Below, piece by piece: positions 1-10,470 of a stretch of DNA of 24,598 nt; positions within the stretch are counted from its first letter, which is position 1, and the number at the start of each line of letters is the position of its first letter. Source of the stretch: Ophiocordyceps camponoti-saundersi (nom. inval.). Lineage: Eukaryota > Ascomycota > Sordariomycetes > Hypocreales > Ophiocordycipitaceae. The DNA is taken from contig PDHQ01000426.1 of the NCBI GenBank assembly GCA_003339415.1, forward strand, positions 1-24,598, read 5' to 3'. Made by a program: the position numbers and the translations under genes. The notes under the pieces are model-generated. The model ran no database searches and was not told where the DNA came from. It saw nothing but the letters and a program-made list of their open reading frames with translations.

Positions 1-365
1 TATACTTATTTAATATCTGTTTTATTTTCGTATATCTCTTACCGTCGCCGAACTATTTATATTTCTAATCTTTATAACTTATTTCGCGGCGTCTATAAAT
101 ATCCGTAATAGTTATAAGAATATTAGTAGAAGTATTTAGTTTCTCTCTGCCTCTTATAGCTTCCTCTGCCCGGTCTTTTATATCTAACTTTTAGCCCTAG
201 CGATATAGCAAAAAAAACTAACGATAGTTATATTTTTATAAAATATCGTTAAAAGTAGAGTAGTTAGGTACGTACCGGCTATTGCTAACGGGCGAAGTAG
301 GTCTATAGAGAGGTGCGCACTGCGGCGTATCTTACTAATAAGCAGGTACGTACCGTACTTATAGG
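1..365. other. AT-rich, RIP-mutated flank upstream of the retroelement
   Basis: No reading frame is recognisable here. CA and TG are nearly absent: the first 60 bases hold one TG and no CA. The palindrome-containing word ggtacgtaccg occurs twice, at 267-277 and 345-355. The second copy ends 10 bases before the 5' LTR. No target-site duplication matching the far side of the element could be seen. Confidence 0.6.
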
Positions 366-575
366 CAGCTAGAGGGGGAAGGTTAAAAGGGGATTACATT
401 ATTCTAGTTATATAACTAATACTTGCTTAACTGCCTATATAGGGGGTAGTTATTCCTAGAGGATATATATATATATTAATTAACGAGGGCACTTATTAAT
501 CTTCGTATTAAGCCTATTTCTTATGCCTATAATTAGTTTATTTAATCCCTCCGCCGTTAACCTATCTAGCTAGTA
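366..575 (+). repeat. 5' LTR of the Gypsy element
   Basis: Direct repeat of 9451-9661. Over the first 184 aligned positions (367-550 against 9453-9636) I count 18 mismatches, 17 of them transitions, which is the pattern expected of RIP. The repeat starts around agctagaggggg and ends around tctagctagta, so its two ends are short inverted repeats (ctaga/tctag-type), as LTR ends usually are. The canonical TG...CA termini would read TA...TA after RIP. This copy has lost more C and G than the 3' copy. Confidence 0.85.
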
Positions 576-1061
576 ACCGAGATAGGGGGAGGGGATTAAT
601 CTCTTAGCACTAATTGCCGATTGCCGTATACGCTTAGGAACGCGACTATACTCGACTTAACATAATAATAAACTTAAGGCTCCTAAGATATTACTAAGAA
701 CTTCGTTTTGCCCCTTTTCTAACTAACCTACCTGCTCGGCAATTAAGTTCCTTCCTAACAGTAATTCGCTTAATAATCGGGAAGTTATATAAATTAATAA
801 GGCAGTCTTGCTACGTCGCCTGCCCTAATTAAAGGAGATAATAGATAAGTCCTACCTTACTAACTATATTAGCTCCTTCTTTAATAAGACACGAATTGCC
901 CCCTTTTCTACTCTCTATTATCTTATTCTTCTTCTCTTTCTTTACATATATATACACATAGAACCTTTAATATATACTAAATTAACTTAGCCTTCGTTTT
1001 TCGTGCCTCGTCCCTTTTTCCTACTCTATTCTATAACCTAGAACTAATCTTTCTAAACGAC
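576..1061 (+). other. Leader between 5' LTR and gag
   Basis: About 490 bp without a clear reading frame. It should contain the primer-binding site just after the LTR, but no unmistakable tRNA 3'-end complement survives there. The second half (about 900-1020) is pyrimidine-rich, as is common in fungal transcribed leaders. Confidence 0.5.
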
Positions 1062-3827
1062 GTTATTATAAAGGCATTAGCTATATATGCCCTCGGTAAG
1101 TATCGGCTTTAACTAAATCTTATAGCTTCTTATAATTAGCCTTACTAGGATAGTAGGAATAGCCGATAGATTAAGCTACTAACTTAGGCAGATATTAGTA
1201 AGTTCGATAGGATATATAGCGCCTATCGCTAGCTAGAGGCAATCGACCTCGCCTTTATTCGCCTTAATAGTAATATGCCTTACTATAACGATAAAATCCG
1301 AGTAATTAATATTAGCTTAGTGGGCGTAGCCGCCGACTTTATTAACGGTAATACGTTACTCTATAACGTTTATATTAATACTAGAAATAGTATAGTAACT
1401 AAAGTAAACCTAAAGGTTTTGCAAATATTACTCGAGGAGAGATTTGCTCTAAATTATATCCTATAGTAACCTCGAGTGCCGATAATATTCGGCTAGTAAG
1501 ATAGTAAGTCGCTCTAGATATACTATAATCGCACTCGCTAGATACTTCGGTCTATTAGGGGATAAGACCGAGTATCGGCTATATAAGTCCTTCCCCTATT
1601 AGAGATAGCTATCCTTAGTATAATTATCTAAAAGTTTATTACGGGCATAGCCGACTAAGAACTTCGATATATTATAACTACTTAACAAGCTATAATAGCT
1701 TTAAGTCTTATAGAAATATAGGATATCGTCTAGGCAGCTAAGGATATTCGTCTTATAGAATAAGTTAAGCGCTAGGCCCGTAAGCAGGCAGTAACGGCCT
1801 TAATTATACGATAGCTTTTCTAAGAGAAGTTTAGTTACTCCCCTAATACGTTAGTTAAGGAGAGACTAGGATATAAGCCCTGTTAGTAAGTATTAACTCC
1901 CTAAGCTATTACTAATATAATTATAGCAAGCTACTAGGATTAACCTAACTAGACGGGATATCCTAGAGATAATGTTCGTTTAGACTAGATAAATTGTCTT
2001 AATAGCTTAAATCGTGGGACCTATCGTGGAGGTTAAGGTAGGTCTTATCGCTCTTTAAATAATTACCGCTAGAATAACCGCTAGAGTAAGTATCGCGGAG
2101 GCTATCGCGGAGGCCGTGGTAGTAATAATAGCAGATAGGTTAACTAGGCAAACCTAAAGGACTTAACTAATATATACGTAAATAGTTTACTTTCCTTTCC
2201 ACTAAATTAGGTTATTTGCTTTAAATACGGGTAACCCGGGCACTACGCTACGTCTTACACTACTCCCGAAGCGTAGCAGCTTTAAGGTTAGGAGAAAGAT
2301 ATCTTAAGAGGTTTAACCGTAATCGGCAGAGGCCCGAAGCCCCTTTAATAGGCAATTACTGCACCTCTACTAATAACCTAGGCTATTGCGGCGCACTAAG
2401 TCGACCTTAGATATTAAGACCTCTTAGAACGGAACCTCTGCTAAGGTCTAATTAATAAACTCTACGATATACCTATAGATAGTAGTAGGAACGTTTATTC
2501 TAATATTATTAGTTTAGGAATTAATAAGTCCGTATAAGGTAATATAGGTAATATTAATAATACTAATACTATAGCTCGTAAGCTCTAATTACTTACTATA
2601 ATAGATAGAGATAACGTTAAACTTAGTAAGATAGTTCGTAACGTACTTATAGTGTTAGTTATAGTAGCCGGACTTAGTAAACTACTAATTAAAAAGAGAT
2701 TAATTAACCCGATACTCTTAAAGGAAATATTTAAAAATAATTTAGACCTAGAGGTAACCTTATATTATAAAACGCCTAAAGTGCCTAATTAGCTAGGACT
2801 ATTAAGTGCTAAGAAGAGTATAATAGCTAATAAGAAAAAGAGGGCTAAGGGTTTAGCGGAAGTCTAGGTAAGAGATAGCCTAGGTAATATTAATTAGATT
2901 AAACTAGCGAAGAGATTTATTATGCCTATTAATCTAGTAGATTTCTAGCAGGTAAGTCTAGAAGGGGCTAAGTAATTTAGGCATCTCTCGTCACGTAAGA
3001 GATAGACCTCTATTAAGACGAAGGCTAAAGGCAAGGGCAAGGGCAAGTCTAAAGTAGTATATATTAGCAGTAATAGAGTTAACCTAGCTAGGCAGGATAT
3101 AAATACCCGTTTAATTAAAGAAACTAGAGATTATAAGACCTTTAGAGTTCTATGCACTATCTTATTCTAAGTTAATAGCAAAAATAAGTCCCTAAAGCTA
3201 GTAGATAAGAATATAATAGCAGACTAAGGGTCTTAAGCAAGTTTTATTAACTACGACTTTGCTAATTATAATAAGATCCCCGTTATAAACCTAAAGGATA
3301 TTAGGTTTAGTAAGCTAGCTATAAAAGTTACGGATAGATCGCGTATTCTCGTTTATAACTTTGCTATCTTAAATATAAACGTCTCTAGGGTAATTAGAGA
3401 AGTCTAGGCGATCGTTAAGCCTAAAAATAATAACGTGGTTAATAACCTACCCCTTCTATTAGGTATACCTTAGCTCTTTAACGTTAACGCCGTTATCTAT
3501 ATTAAGACCGGCACTTTAATAATTAGAGATCGTGATTAAGGTAATATACCGGTGGCCTTGCAAGGCCCGCAAATAGCTATATCGCTAAGATAGAAGTTAG
3601 TCCTAGCGCCTAACGCCCCGCCTATCTTAAGGAAGTTTGTTAGGCTCCCTAAATTAACGTCCGAAAATATAGATAGCGATAATAAGAACGACTCCGATAC
3701 CTCTTCTAAGGACTTAACTTCTAAAAATAATAACGATAACTAGATTAAATCGTTAAACTAGGTTATTAGCGCCGACCTAAGCAGGTTACAAAACTGTAGC
3801 TAACTAGAAATATTATTATTAGTTTAA
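1062..3827 (+). pseudogene. gag-protease polyprotein remnant of the Gypsy element
   Basis: Read in one frame (codons starting at positions divisible by 3), interrupted only by TAA/TAG. It encodes the capsid/nucleocapsid and the aspartic protease that would cleave the polyproteins. A 63-codon stretch at 1275-1466 is free of stops. An RG-rich tract (RGGYRGGRG-like) lies at about 2025-2130. A zinc knuckle follows at 2217-2252: Cys, then a Tyr (TAC) where the second Cys is expected, then G-x-P-G-H-Y. Farther on is a protease site, D-x-G-S, at 3222-3233 with a stop (probably former Gln) at x. The conserved protease tail L-L-G-I-P-x-L-x-x-V-N-A is at 3456-3491. An acidic Asp/Ser stretch (about 3660-3740) ends the frame. 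The start is not fixed, because the N-terminal frame can be followed back to about 1062 without a clear ATG. The last stop is also uncertain. Confidence 0.85.
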
Positions 3828-6800
3828 ACTTTGCATATTTTATTATAAACCTAATTACTTTATTTATAAGCCACGCCCCTAGATTAATAAGGCAGGCTAT
3901 ATATATATAAACTTAGATAGACTTTTATATAAATTATACTCTTACTTCTTACTATTACCCCCTCGTCGATTCTAATCTTCTTTCCTTAACTATAGCTGCT
4001 ATAGAGACCGTACTTAATAGTCCCTAATAATTACAGAGCGATCTAGTTACTAGACCTATAACTAAATAACGGTTAAGTAGATAATACTAGCCTAGGCTAT
4101 AAGCAGATAGGCTATCGGCGTTACTATTCCTAATATAGAGGAGAGTTTAGCGACGAGAAATTAATAATTCTATTAATAAATGTTTAGTTATAGTATAATT
4201 TAACGCCTATAGTATTACGCTTAGACTTTTAGTCCCGGATTACTTAAGAGAGGAGATTACACGCACGTTCTATACCTATCGTAATCTTAAGGGTCGGGAT
4301 ATACGCGATATACTACCTATAGACTTATTCCTATATTACCCGAGGATTATACCGGGAACTAAACTATAGTGCCGTAATAGGAAGAAAAGATAGAGTGCTC
4401 TAGAATAATACTAGATAAATAAAATTATTCGTAAGAATATTAACTTAGGAATTTATAAGTATATAGTAGCGGCTAACGGTAAGTTAAGCTAATAGTCGGC
4501 GGAACCTATTATAGTAGTTAAGGACGAGTCTAACCTATAGGCCGAAATACGATTAATAATTAACTACTATAACGTTAACGAAGACTTGCTAGGTATTACT
4601 ATCCCGTTACTATCGGAGCTTTATAATAGACTCTTAAATCTAAGAATAGGTTTATTTAATATGTTCGACTTAAAGTATAGCTACTAAGCTATACCTGTCG
4701 TATCTAAACTACGCCACGTTCTAGCGTTTTAAATCCCTAGTTTTTCCTAATTGCAGCCTATAAGGCTCCCTTAGGGGACCTAATTCGTAGCTTATAGCTT
4801 TACCGAAATAACGAAGCTAGCATTTAAAGCTATACCCGAACCTCTGCCCGAACTATCTCTATTAGCGGTCTCTACTAAAGGCTATTATATTGCGCCTCTT
4901 AATAACTATATAGACGATATCTTCTTAAAATATACTACGTTCGAGGAATAATAGGCGTTTATTAGGGACTACTTTCTACCTAGATTATTATAGGCCTTAC
5001 TCTAGTTAAGTTTTAAGAAGGTCTTTCTTAGTATAATAGAAATCCTAGCAGTAGGATAAACGTATTATATAGGTAGACGGATTATAATTAAGCCTAGGAG
5101 GCTTTAGAAAATCTAAGAATAGCCGGTGCTAACGAATTAGAGGTAAGTTAGGGCATTTCTCGGAGCAATTAGACCCTGCCGGAGATAGATAGTTAATTAC
5201 GCAGAGTTCTCCCGACTATTAACGCGACTTACTAGAAATATTCCCTTCTTATAGGGGCTATCTAAGGCTTTATCTTTTATAATCCTTAAGTTTCTCGCCG
5301 AAGTAGTAGTAGCTATTTACGGGCCTTAACTTAATAAGCTAGTACTTATATATATAGATACTTTAAGGTTCGGAGCAGGCTGCGTTATCTTATAGTAATA
5401 AGGAGATAGCTTAGTGCCGATTTTATACGACTCCTTTCTCTTCACGAAGATATAGCGTAATTATAGAATATATAAGCGGGAACTTTATACTTTAGTCGAA
5501 TTCTGCCGTCGCTACTAATATCTATTCTATATAATAGACAAATTAACTATCTTTATAAACCACTTCCCTATTATATAGTTCCTAACTTCTAAGGGCTATA
5601 AAGGTATCTACGCTCGATAGGTAACTAAGCTACGGCTACTAAATATTAAGATTGCCCACGTTAAGGGTTCGCGAAACTAGGCTGCGGATAGTTTATCTAG
5701 GATAATTTTCCTATCTAACGAATACTAAGCTGCGGATATTATAAACTAGGGAATAGTTAACACTAATACTAGATTATAGAAATAGAAAGATAGCCTACAA
5801 GGCTATAAGGCGCTCCTTAAATACCTAGCGGGTATGCCCCTTAAGAAACTACCTACTAATAAGATAGGCACCCCTTTACTATAACTAACTGCGCTCTAAT
5901 AGAATACCTTATTAGCCTTATAAACCTGGGAAAAAGAAGATAATAAGACCCGAGTAGACCTCCGAGTAGCTATAGCACTCGTAAGAGAGACGGATAGGAT
6001 ATCGAGGCTATTAGACTATTATATAGACTACTATTACGCAGATATAGTTAATTAGCTATAATATAGTAAGGTTCCTAATAAACTTAATCATATCTTAGCA
6101 AATCGTATTAGACGATAAGCGGTATCTTTTAAATAGTTAATATAAACGAATACCCTGCTATATAAAGGGAGTTATTTAACTAAGTAGCAAAGATACCTTC
6201 TCCGATACGAGATCCCGCAAGTATTCTACTAAGCTTATAATTTAAGTAGCTACTTTAGGCTAGATACTACGCGTCGGCGACTCTATATATATATCTTCTA
6301 GCTTAGAATAGCTTAGGATATTATATCCTATATAGTAAGTTATAGAGAATATACTTTATATTCTAACTAAAAGCCGAAGGCGCCGGATTAGCTAATCTCT
6401 ATTTTAGCACCTTTTTAGGTTCTTGCTATAAACTATATAGGACTATTCCTAACGGCCGCAGATAGGACTAAGTTTATACTAGTATTAGTCGACTATTTCT
6501 CTCGTTTTATATAGCTTATAGCCTACCGAATAACGGGAGCCTCGGAGACTATTATTAGGCTAAGAAATTAGCTAGACTTTATTACGATTATACCTATAGC
6601 TATCTACTCCGACTTAAGTTCCGCCTTTTTATTAAGGGAAGTTTTAGCCTTCTTAACGGTAAGAGATATACTTTAAGTGACGGCGCTATCTAAGTTATAT
6701 CGTAGTATAGGTTTAGTTAAAGTAATAAATAAGATCTTTTAGTAACTCTTAAAGAGGTTATAGCCTCCTAAGAACACTTTATTCGAATATCTGCTAATAG

Positions 6801-7351
6801 TTATACGGTAACTTAACTATAGGGTTATTAGGACCTTAGGCTACTCACCTACTAAAGTGCTCTACGGAATAGTATAAACCGGCCTAAATCTATTTTAATT
6901 TATAAGATTACTACGTAAAGCTTTAAAATTAGGAAAGCAGGTAGAATAGCCCCTATAAGGGAAATATACTAACCTTATTATAGAATTTATAAGCTAAGCT
7001 AAATACCGGAGATAGGCAGCTAGAGGTAAGTTTAACGAGATTATATATTATAAGATATCTATCTACGATAAAAGAGACGAGTTTAGTCTAACCCCTAGCA
7101 TATAAGTTTATCTAGCTATAGACGGAGCTATTAGGAAACTTAAGCTAATATAGATTAGGCCGTTTAAGCTATGCTACTAGGTTAGGAGGACGTTCTAAAT
7201 ACTAAGGTATATTAACTATTTATCTATTAAAGGGGCTTAGGGGCTATTATTCTATAAAAACTCGCTAAAGAAATATTATAACTAACCTAATTATTTAAGG
7301 CCTAATAACTAGCTACTACCTAGCAAGCTGGCAGGCCTGCGGAAACTCTAA
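3740..7351 (+). pseudogene. pol remnant: reverse transcriptase, RNase H, integrase
   Basis: Read in the -1 frame relative to gag-protease. The RT region has F-D-L-x-x-x-Y at 4664-4684, where D-L-x-x-G-Y is usual, and the catalytic Y-I-D-D-I at 4907-4921, intact. It is followed by the L-S-F-K-K thumb-side motif at about 5012. RNase H shows D-x-x-x-F-G-A-G-C near 5357-5385 and the closing G-S-R-N-x-A-A-D-S-L-S-R near 5664-5700. The integrase zinc site is at 6236-6352, with Tyr codons at all four His/His/Cys/Cys positions. The core shows N (6431) where the first Asp is expected, S-D-L-S-S-A-F with the second Asp at 6611, and Lys (6719) in place of the catalytic Glu. A G-Y-S-P-T-K motif follows near 6840. 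The overlap with the end of gag suggests -1 frameshifting or a simple indel. No chromodomain was recognised. Confidence 0.9.
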
Positions 7352-7559
7352 GTATAACTACGTCGTTTTCCTTCCTCTTTTCCTTTATATATTTTTCTTT
7401 TCCCTACTTTATAGTTTCGTAACCTTACTTTCTCGTCCTCCCGCAATATCTACCTTTTAACTAACTACGTACTATAATAGGACTGCACTATCGTGCACCC
7501 TCGTTTTTCGAGCCTTTTCATAACCTATCTATATTTTTCTTACCCTTTTCTTTTCTAAG
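7352..7559 (+). promoter_or_regulatory. Pyrimidine-rich leader before the third ORF
   Basis: About 200 bp between the end of pol and ORF3. From 7366 to 7440 it is almost wholly C and T with a short TA run, and a second CT-rich stretch (7530-7557) runs up to the ORF3 start. Long CT tracts upstream of a start codon are typical of fungal promoters and 5' untranslated regions, so ORF3 may have had its own transcript. This is inference. No TATA element is clear. Confidence 0.4.
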
Positions 7560-9317
7560 ATAGCCCCGCGACTATCTAAGGGCAAGGCCCCTATAACGAG
7601 TATATCTTAGGATACGAGAACCTAAGAAGAAACGCCTAACTATATTTCCGATAACGAAAATATACTATACTAACTATCGAGCGAGCTCGACGTCTATAGT
7701 AAAAATAAGGACTTTCGAGGAATATTATTTAAAGTATTTTGCAAGGATTATTACGATAGGAAGCGTTCTATCCGCCCGGATAAATATATCCCACCTATAA
7801 GAATACTATATAACTGCTTCCTTTAGTCGTAGGATACGAACTTTATTTTCCGTAGGCTAGGATAAAGTGCTAAAGGGGAGCTGACGGATAAGCACCCTTC
7901 GCCTCTACTAGCAGATAACGATAAGCTGGCTAAAAAGGCGGCCCCTATATAGGCAGCTTCTATAGCAAAATTTAACTAGGCATACGCCCACCTTACCTGC
8001 GATTACCGCCTTAAATAGATTAAGATCTTAAGATCTTAGAAGAAAGTAATAAATTATACGATTAAGCTAGCTAATAGTAACTTTAAAAATAAAGCCTAGG
8101 ATAGCTAATAGGTAGCTTAGCTAGTTATTAGGACGATATAGACGAAGATAGAAAATAAAAAGGTTACACCTCGCATTACTAAGTTCTAGGGTATCTCTAA
8201 AGCAGAGGCCCTCGAGTTATAGTACCTACCTATATACCTATATACCCTAAAGGAGCTATTCCTTATCGCTAATAACGTCGGCATTATATTCTTTATCTTA
8301 GCCCGAACGCCTCTATAAGATTTCTATAGCTTAACGCTTAAGGTTAACAACTATATTAAAAACCCTCCTAATAACCTCTCGATTAATAGCATAACGGAAG
8401 TTTAAATCGGATACTTTAGACGTTAGATCTATCGGGTAGTATTACGTCGAATCTATCACATATTACACCCGGCGTCGGGTAATAAGATAGAAATACGTGC
8501 AGCGCTAGCGAAGACTGCTAAGCGGATCGATAAATTATAGACTAACCTAAGCCCTAATAATAATACTATATAAACTATAGTAGCCCCTATCGAGTCGTTA
8601 AATGCCGGCCAAGGCATGCTAAAATAATTACTTAATAAGGCAGCACGGGACAGAGCAGACTATTAGGCGGCTACGAAGCATAAGCAATAAAAACTGCTAG
8701 CAAGAAAGCTACCACCGACGATATTAGCTATAGTATTATTATTATTACTAGCGATAGCTACTAAGGTGAAACCTATAAGTAAGGGTCGTATAACGAAATA
8801 GATAAGCTATTTTAAATAGGACGTGCTAAGTAGAAGAGCCCTAGCCCAGACCCCTACAGTTAATAAGGCTCCTCCTATCGCTATTTCTAGTTCTAACTCT
8901 TCCTTAAGTAATAATAGATAAGTCGTTAGCTAATAAATAGACGACGTATTTATAGAGAATACCGCCACTAAGCCGACAATAGCAGCTAAATTAACGACTA
9001 GTCTAGCAACCGTTAGGGATAATAAAGAGGATAGAGAGGCATTTATAACTAGAATATAAAAGAAGATTAATACTCTCCTTAAGGCTAATAACTATAACCT
9101 TAAACCTAGATATTTATCGCCTCCTATTAAGTAGATAATATAGGTTAATAGCAGACTCTAGGCACTTAAGTAGGAGAATAATAAGTTGCGAAAAGAACTC
9201 CGTGATAATTAGGTTCTTTTTAAACAAACCTTAGATATTATTAAGGCACTTAATAGACCTAACCGGATAGCATTATCTATAAAGTCTTTATCTATAATAG
9301 GATCTGGCGAGATTTGA
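7560..9317 (+). pseudogene. Extra ORF (ORF3) of the Gypsy element, function unknown
   Basis: About 585 codons read in one frame, ending at a TGA (9315-9317). TGA is not the stop RIP makes from Gln or Trp codons in CpA/TpG context, so it is probably the original terminator. The start is probably the ATA at 7560, an ATG after TG-to-TA change. Counted from there, residues 1-16 would read as a basic, proline-containing leader. The body is charged and lysine-rich, with a Ser/Asn/Pro-rich middle part (near 8850-8920) and a probably helical C-terminus rich in K, L and E (9160-9250). No transmembrane segment, zinc motif or enzyme signature was recognised. CA and TG survive more often here (for instance 8590-8720) than in gag or pol. 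Its place between pol and the 3' LTR is where env-like or accessory ORFs sit in some LTR elements, but nothing seen supports an envelope protein. Confidence 0.7.
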
Positions 9318-9450
9318 TTATTTACTAGGCTATTATAGCTTATTTCTTCCTATTATTTATTTCTTTCTTATTTATTAGCTTACTCTTTATCCTTCCTTTT
9401 ATCTATTTTATTTTCAGATTTTAATTTATTACTTTAGTGTTAGTAATAGA
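9318..9450 (+). other. Short spacer between ORF3 and 3' LTR
   Basis: About 130 bp, T-rich, without a reading frame. No polypurine tract is seen directly before the 3' LTR. The purine run gagggggaaggttaaaaggg lies just inside both LTR copies, so the true LTR edge may differ slightly from that given. Confidence 0.5.
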
Positions 9451-9661
9451 CTAGCTAGAGGGGGAAGGTTAAAAGGGAATAGCGTTATTCCGGTTATGTG
9501 ACTAACATTTGCTTAACTGCCCGTATAGGGGGCAGTTATTCCTAAAGGATATATATATATATTAATTAATAAGGGCACCTATTAATCTTCGTATTAAGCC
9601 TATTTCTTATGCCTATAATTAGCTTATTTAATCCCTTAGCCTCTAACTTATCTAGCTAGTA
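9451..9661 (+). repeat. 3' LTR of the Gypsy element
   Basis: Direct repeat of 366-575. It keeps more TG, CA and CG (gttatgtgac, gggggcagtt) than the 5' copy, so the two ends have suffered RIP to different extents. It begins with ctagctagag and ends with tctagctagta, giving clear inverted ends. Confidence 0.85.
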
Positions 9662-10067
9662 GACCGTATAATAATTTTCCTTTACCCTTTATTTTTTAGA
9701 TTTAGATATTATCTCTTAAGTCTTGTCCGAAAACGTAGTAGGGACCGATATCCTTTCTTATAAGTAGTAAATATAAATAATAACGCCTTAATCTTACCGC
9801 TTAGATATATACCTATAACTATTCTCTAAAGACCGTTTCCTTTTTACGTTTGTAACCGTTATTTCTAAGACTAATACCTACTTTCACGGCATAAAGGAGA
9901 CACTTTCTTATACACGTATACATAATATACCCACTTAGGCTTATAAGCTTATTTAGAAGTATCTAATAAGCCGGAACCTTATCTTTAAAGATCGTGAGAA
10001 GAGATTATCGAAACCCTAAAGCGAAAAAAAAAAAAAACGTGAAAGACTCTACGTACGTATCTTTTTA
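9662..10067. other. Intergenic AT-rich block
   Basis: No reading frame was recognised. It includes an A14 run at 10024-10037. Nothing here matches the upstream flank of the retroelement clearly enough to call a target-site duplication. Confidence 0.45.
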
Positions 10068-10225
10068 ACTGCTCTTCTTATCCCTTAGGCGATAAACTCG
10101 TTAATCGTCCTTCCCGTCCCTAAGGGATAGACCTATTTACTGCTCTTCTTATCTCCTAAGGGATAAACCCGTTTACTGCTCTTCCTATTCCCTAAGGGAG
10201 ATATCCGTTCGTTCACTGCTCTTTT
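10068..10225 (+). repeat. Degenerate tandem repeat with actgctctt core
   Basis: The core actgctctt recurs at 10068, 10139, 10175 and 10215. Between cores is a semi-palindromic cctaaggg or cccttagg block followed by a gataaa/gatag word. Spacings of 71, 36 and 40 bases suggest a unit of about 36-40 bp, with one double-length unit. It lies directly upstream of the TATA-like element at 10269, so it could be an upstream regulatory array. That role is inference. Confidence 0.65.
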
Positions 10226-10470
10226 ATACCTATAAATTAATTAAGCTTAATAAGATATCCTTAGAGGGTATAAATAGCCCTCTTCCCTTCTCCCTTTCTC
10301 TTCTTCTTTTCTTCTTTCCTTATCCTCTTCTACCTTTCTTCTTCGCTTATCCTCTTCTTCTCCTTCCTTCGGCAGCTTCTTTCTTCTTCTTTATATTGCT
10401 TTTAAAGATAGAGTTTCCCGTTCTTATATAAAGGGGTGTTAATAGAAAATACCGCCTACTTAGTATCGCA
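10226..10470 (+). promoter_or_regulatory. Fungal promoter-like segment: TATA box plus CT-rich tract
   Basis: TATAAATA lies at 10269-10276. It is followed by about 110 bases that are nearly pure pyrimidine (10280-10395). The ATG of the next gene is at 10471, about 200 bp after the TATA element. TATA followed by a CT tract and then the start codon is a common layout of well-expressed filamentous-fungal genes. Confidence 0.55.

Larger units (their letters stand above)
366..9661 (+). mobile_element. RIP-inactivated Ty3/Gypsy LTR retrotransposon with an extra third ORF
   Basis: Two direct repeats of about 210 bp (366-575 and 9451-9661) bound about 8.9 kb of coding remnants. In order these are gag with a CCHC knuckle, aspartic protease, reverse transcriptase, RNase H and integrase. 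Integrase lying after RNase H is the Ty3/Gypsy order. A further reading frame lies between pol and the 3' LTR. All frames are interrupted by many TAA/TAG codons that fit CAA/CAG/TGG mutated by RIP, so the element cannot move by itself. No clear target-site duplication, primer-binding site or separate polypurine tract was seen. RIP of the termini (TG to TA, CA to TA) would blur these, so the exact ends are uncertain by a few bases. Confidence 0.9.

Noticed and set aside
1275..1466. 63-codon open frame with an ATG as a separate small gene
   Set aside because: It continues in frame on both sides with gag, whose RG-rich region and zinc knuckle lie downstream in the same frame. It is just a stop-free stretch of the gag remnant.
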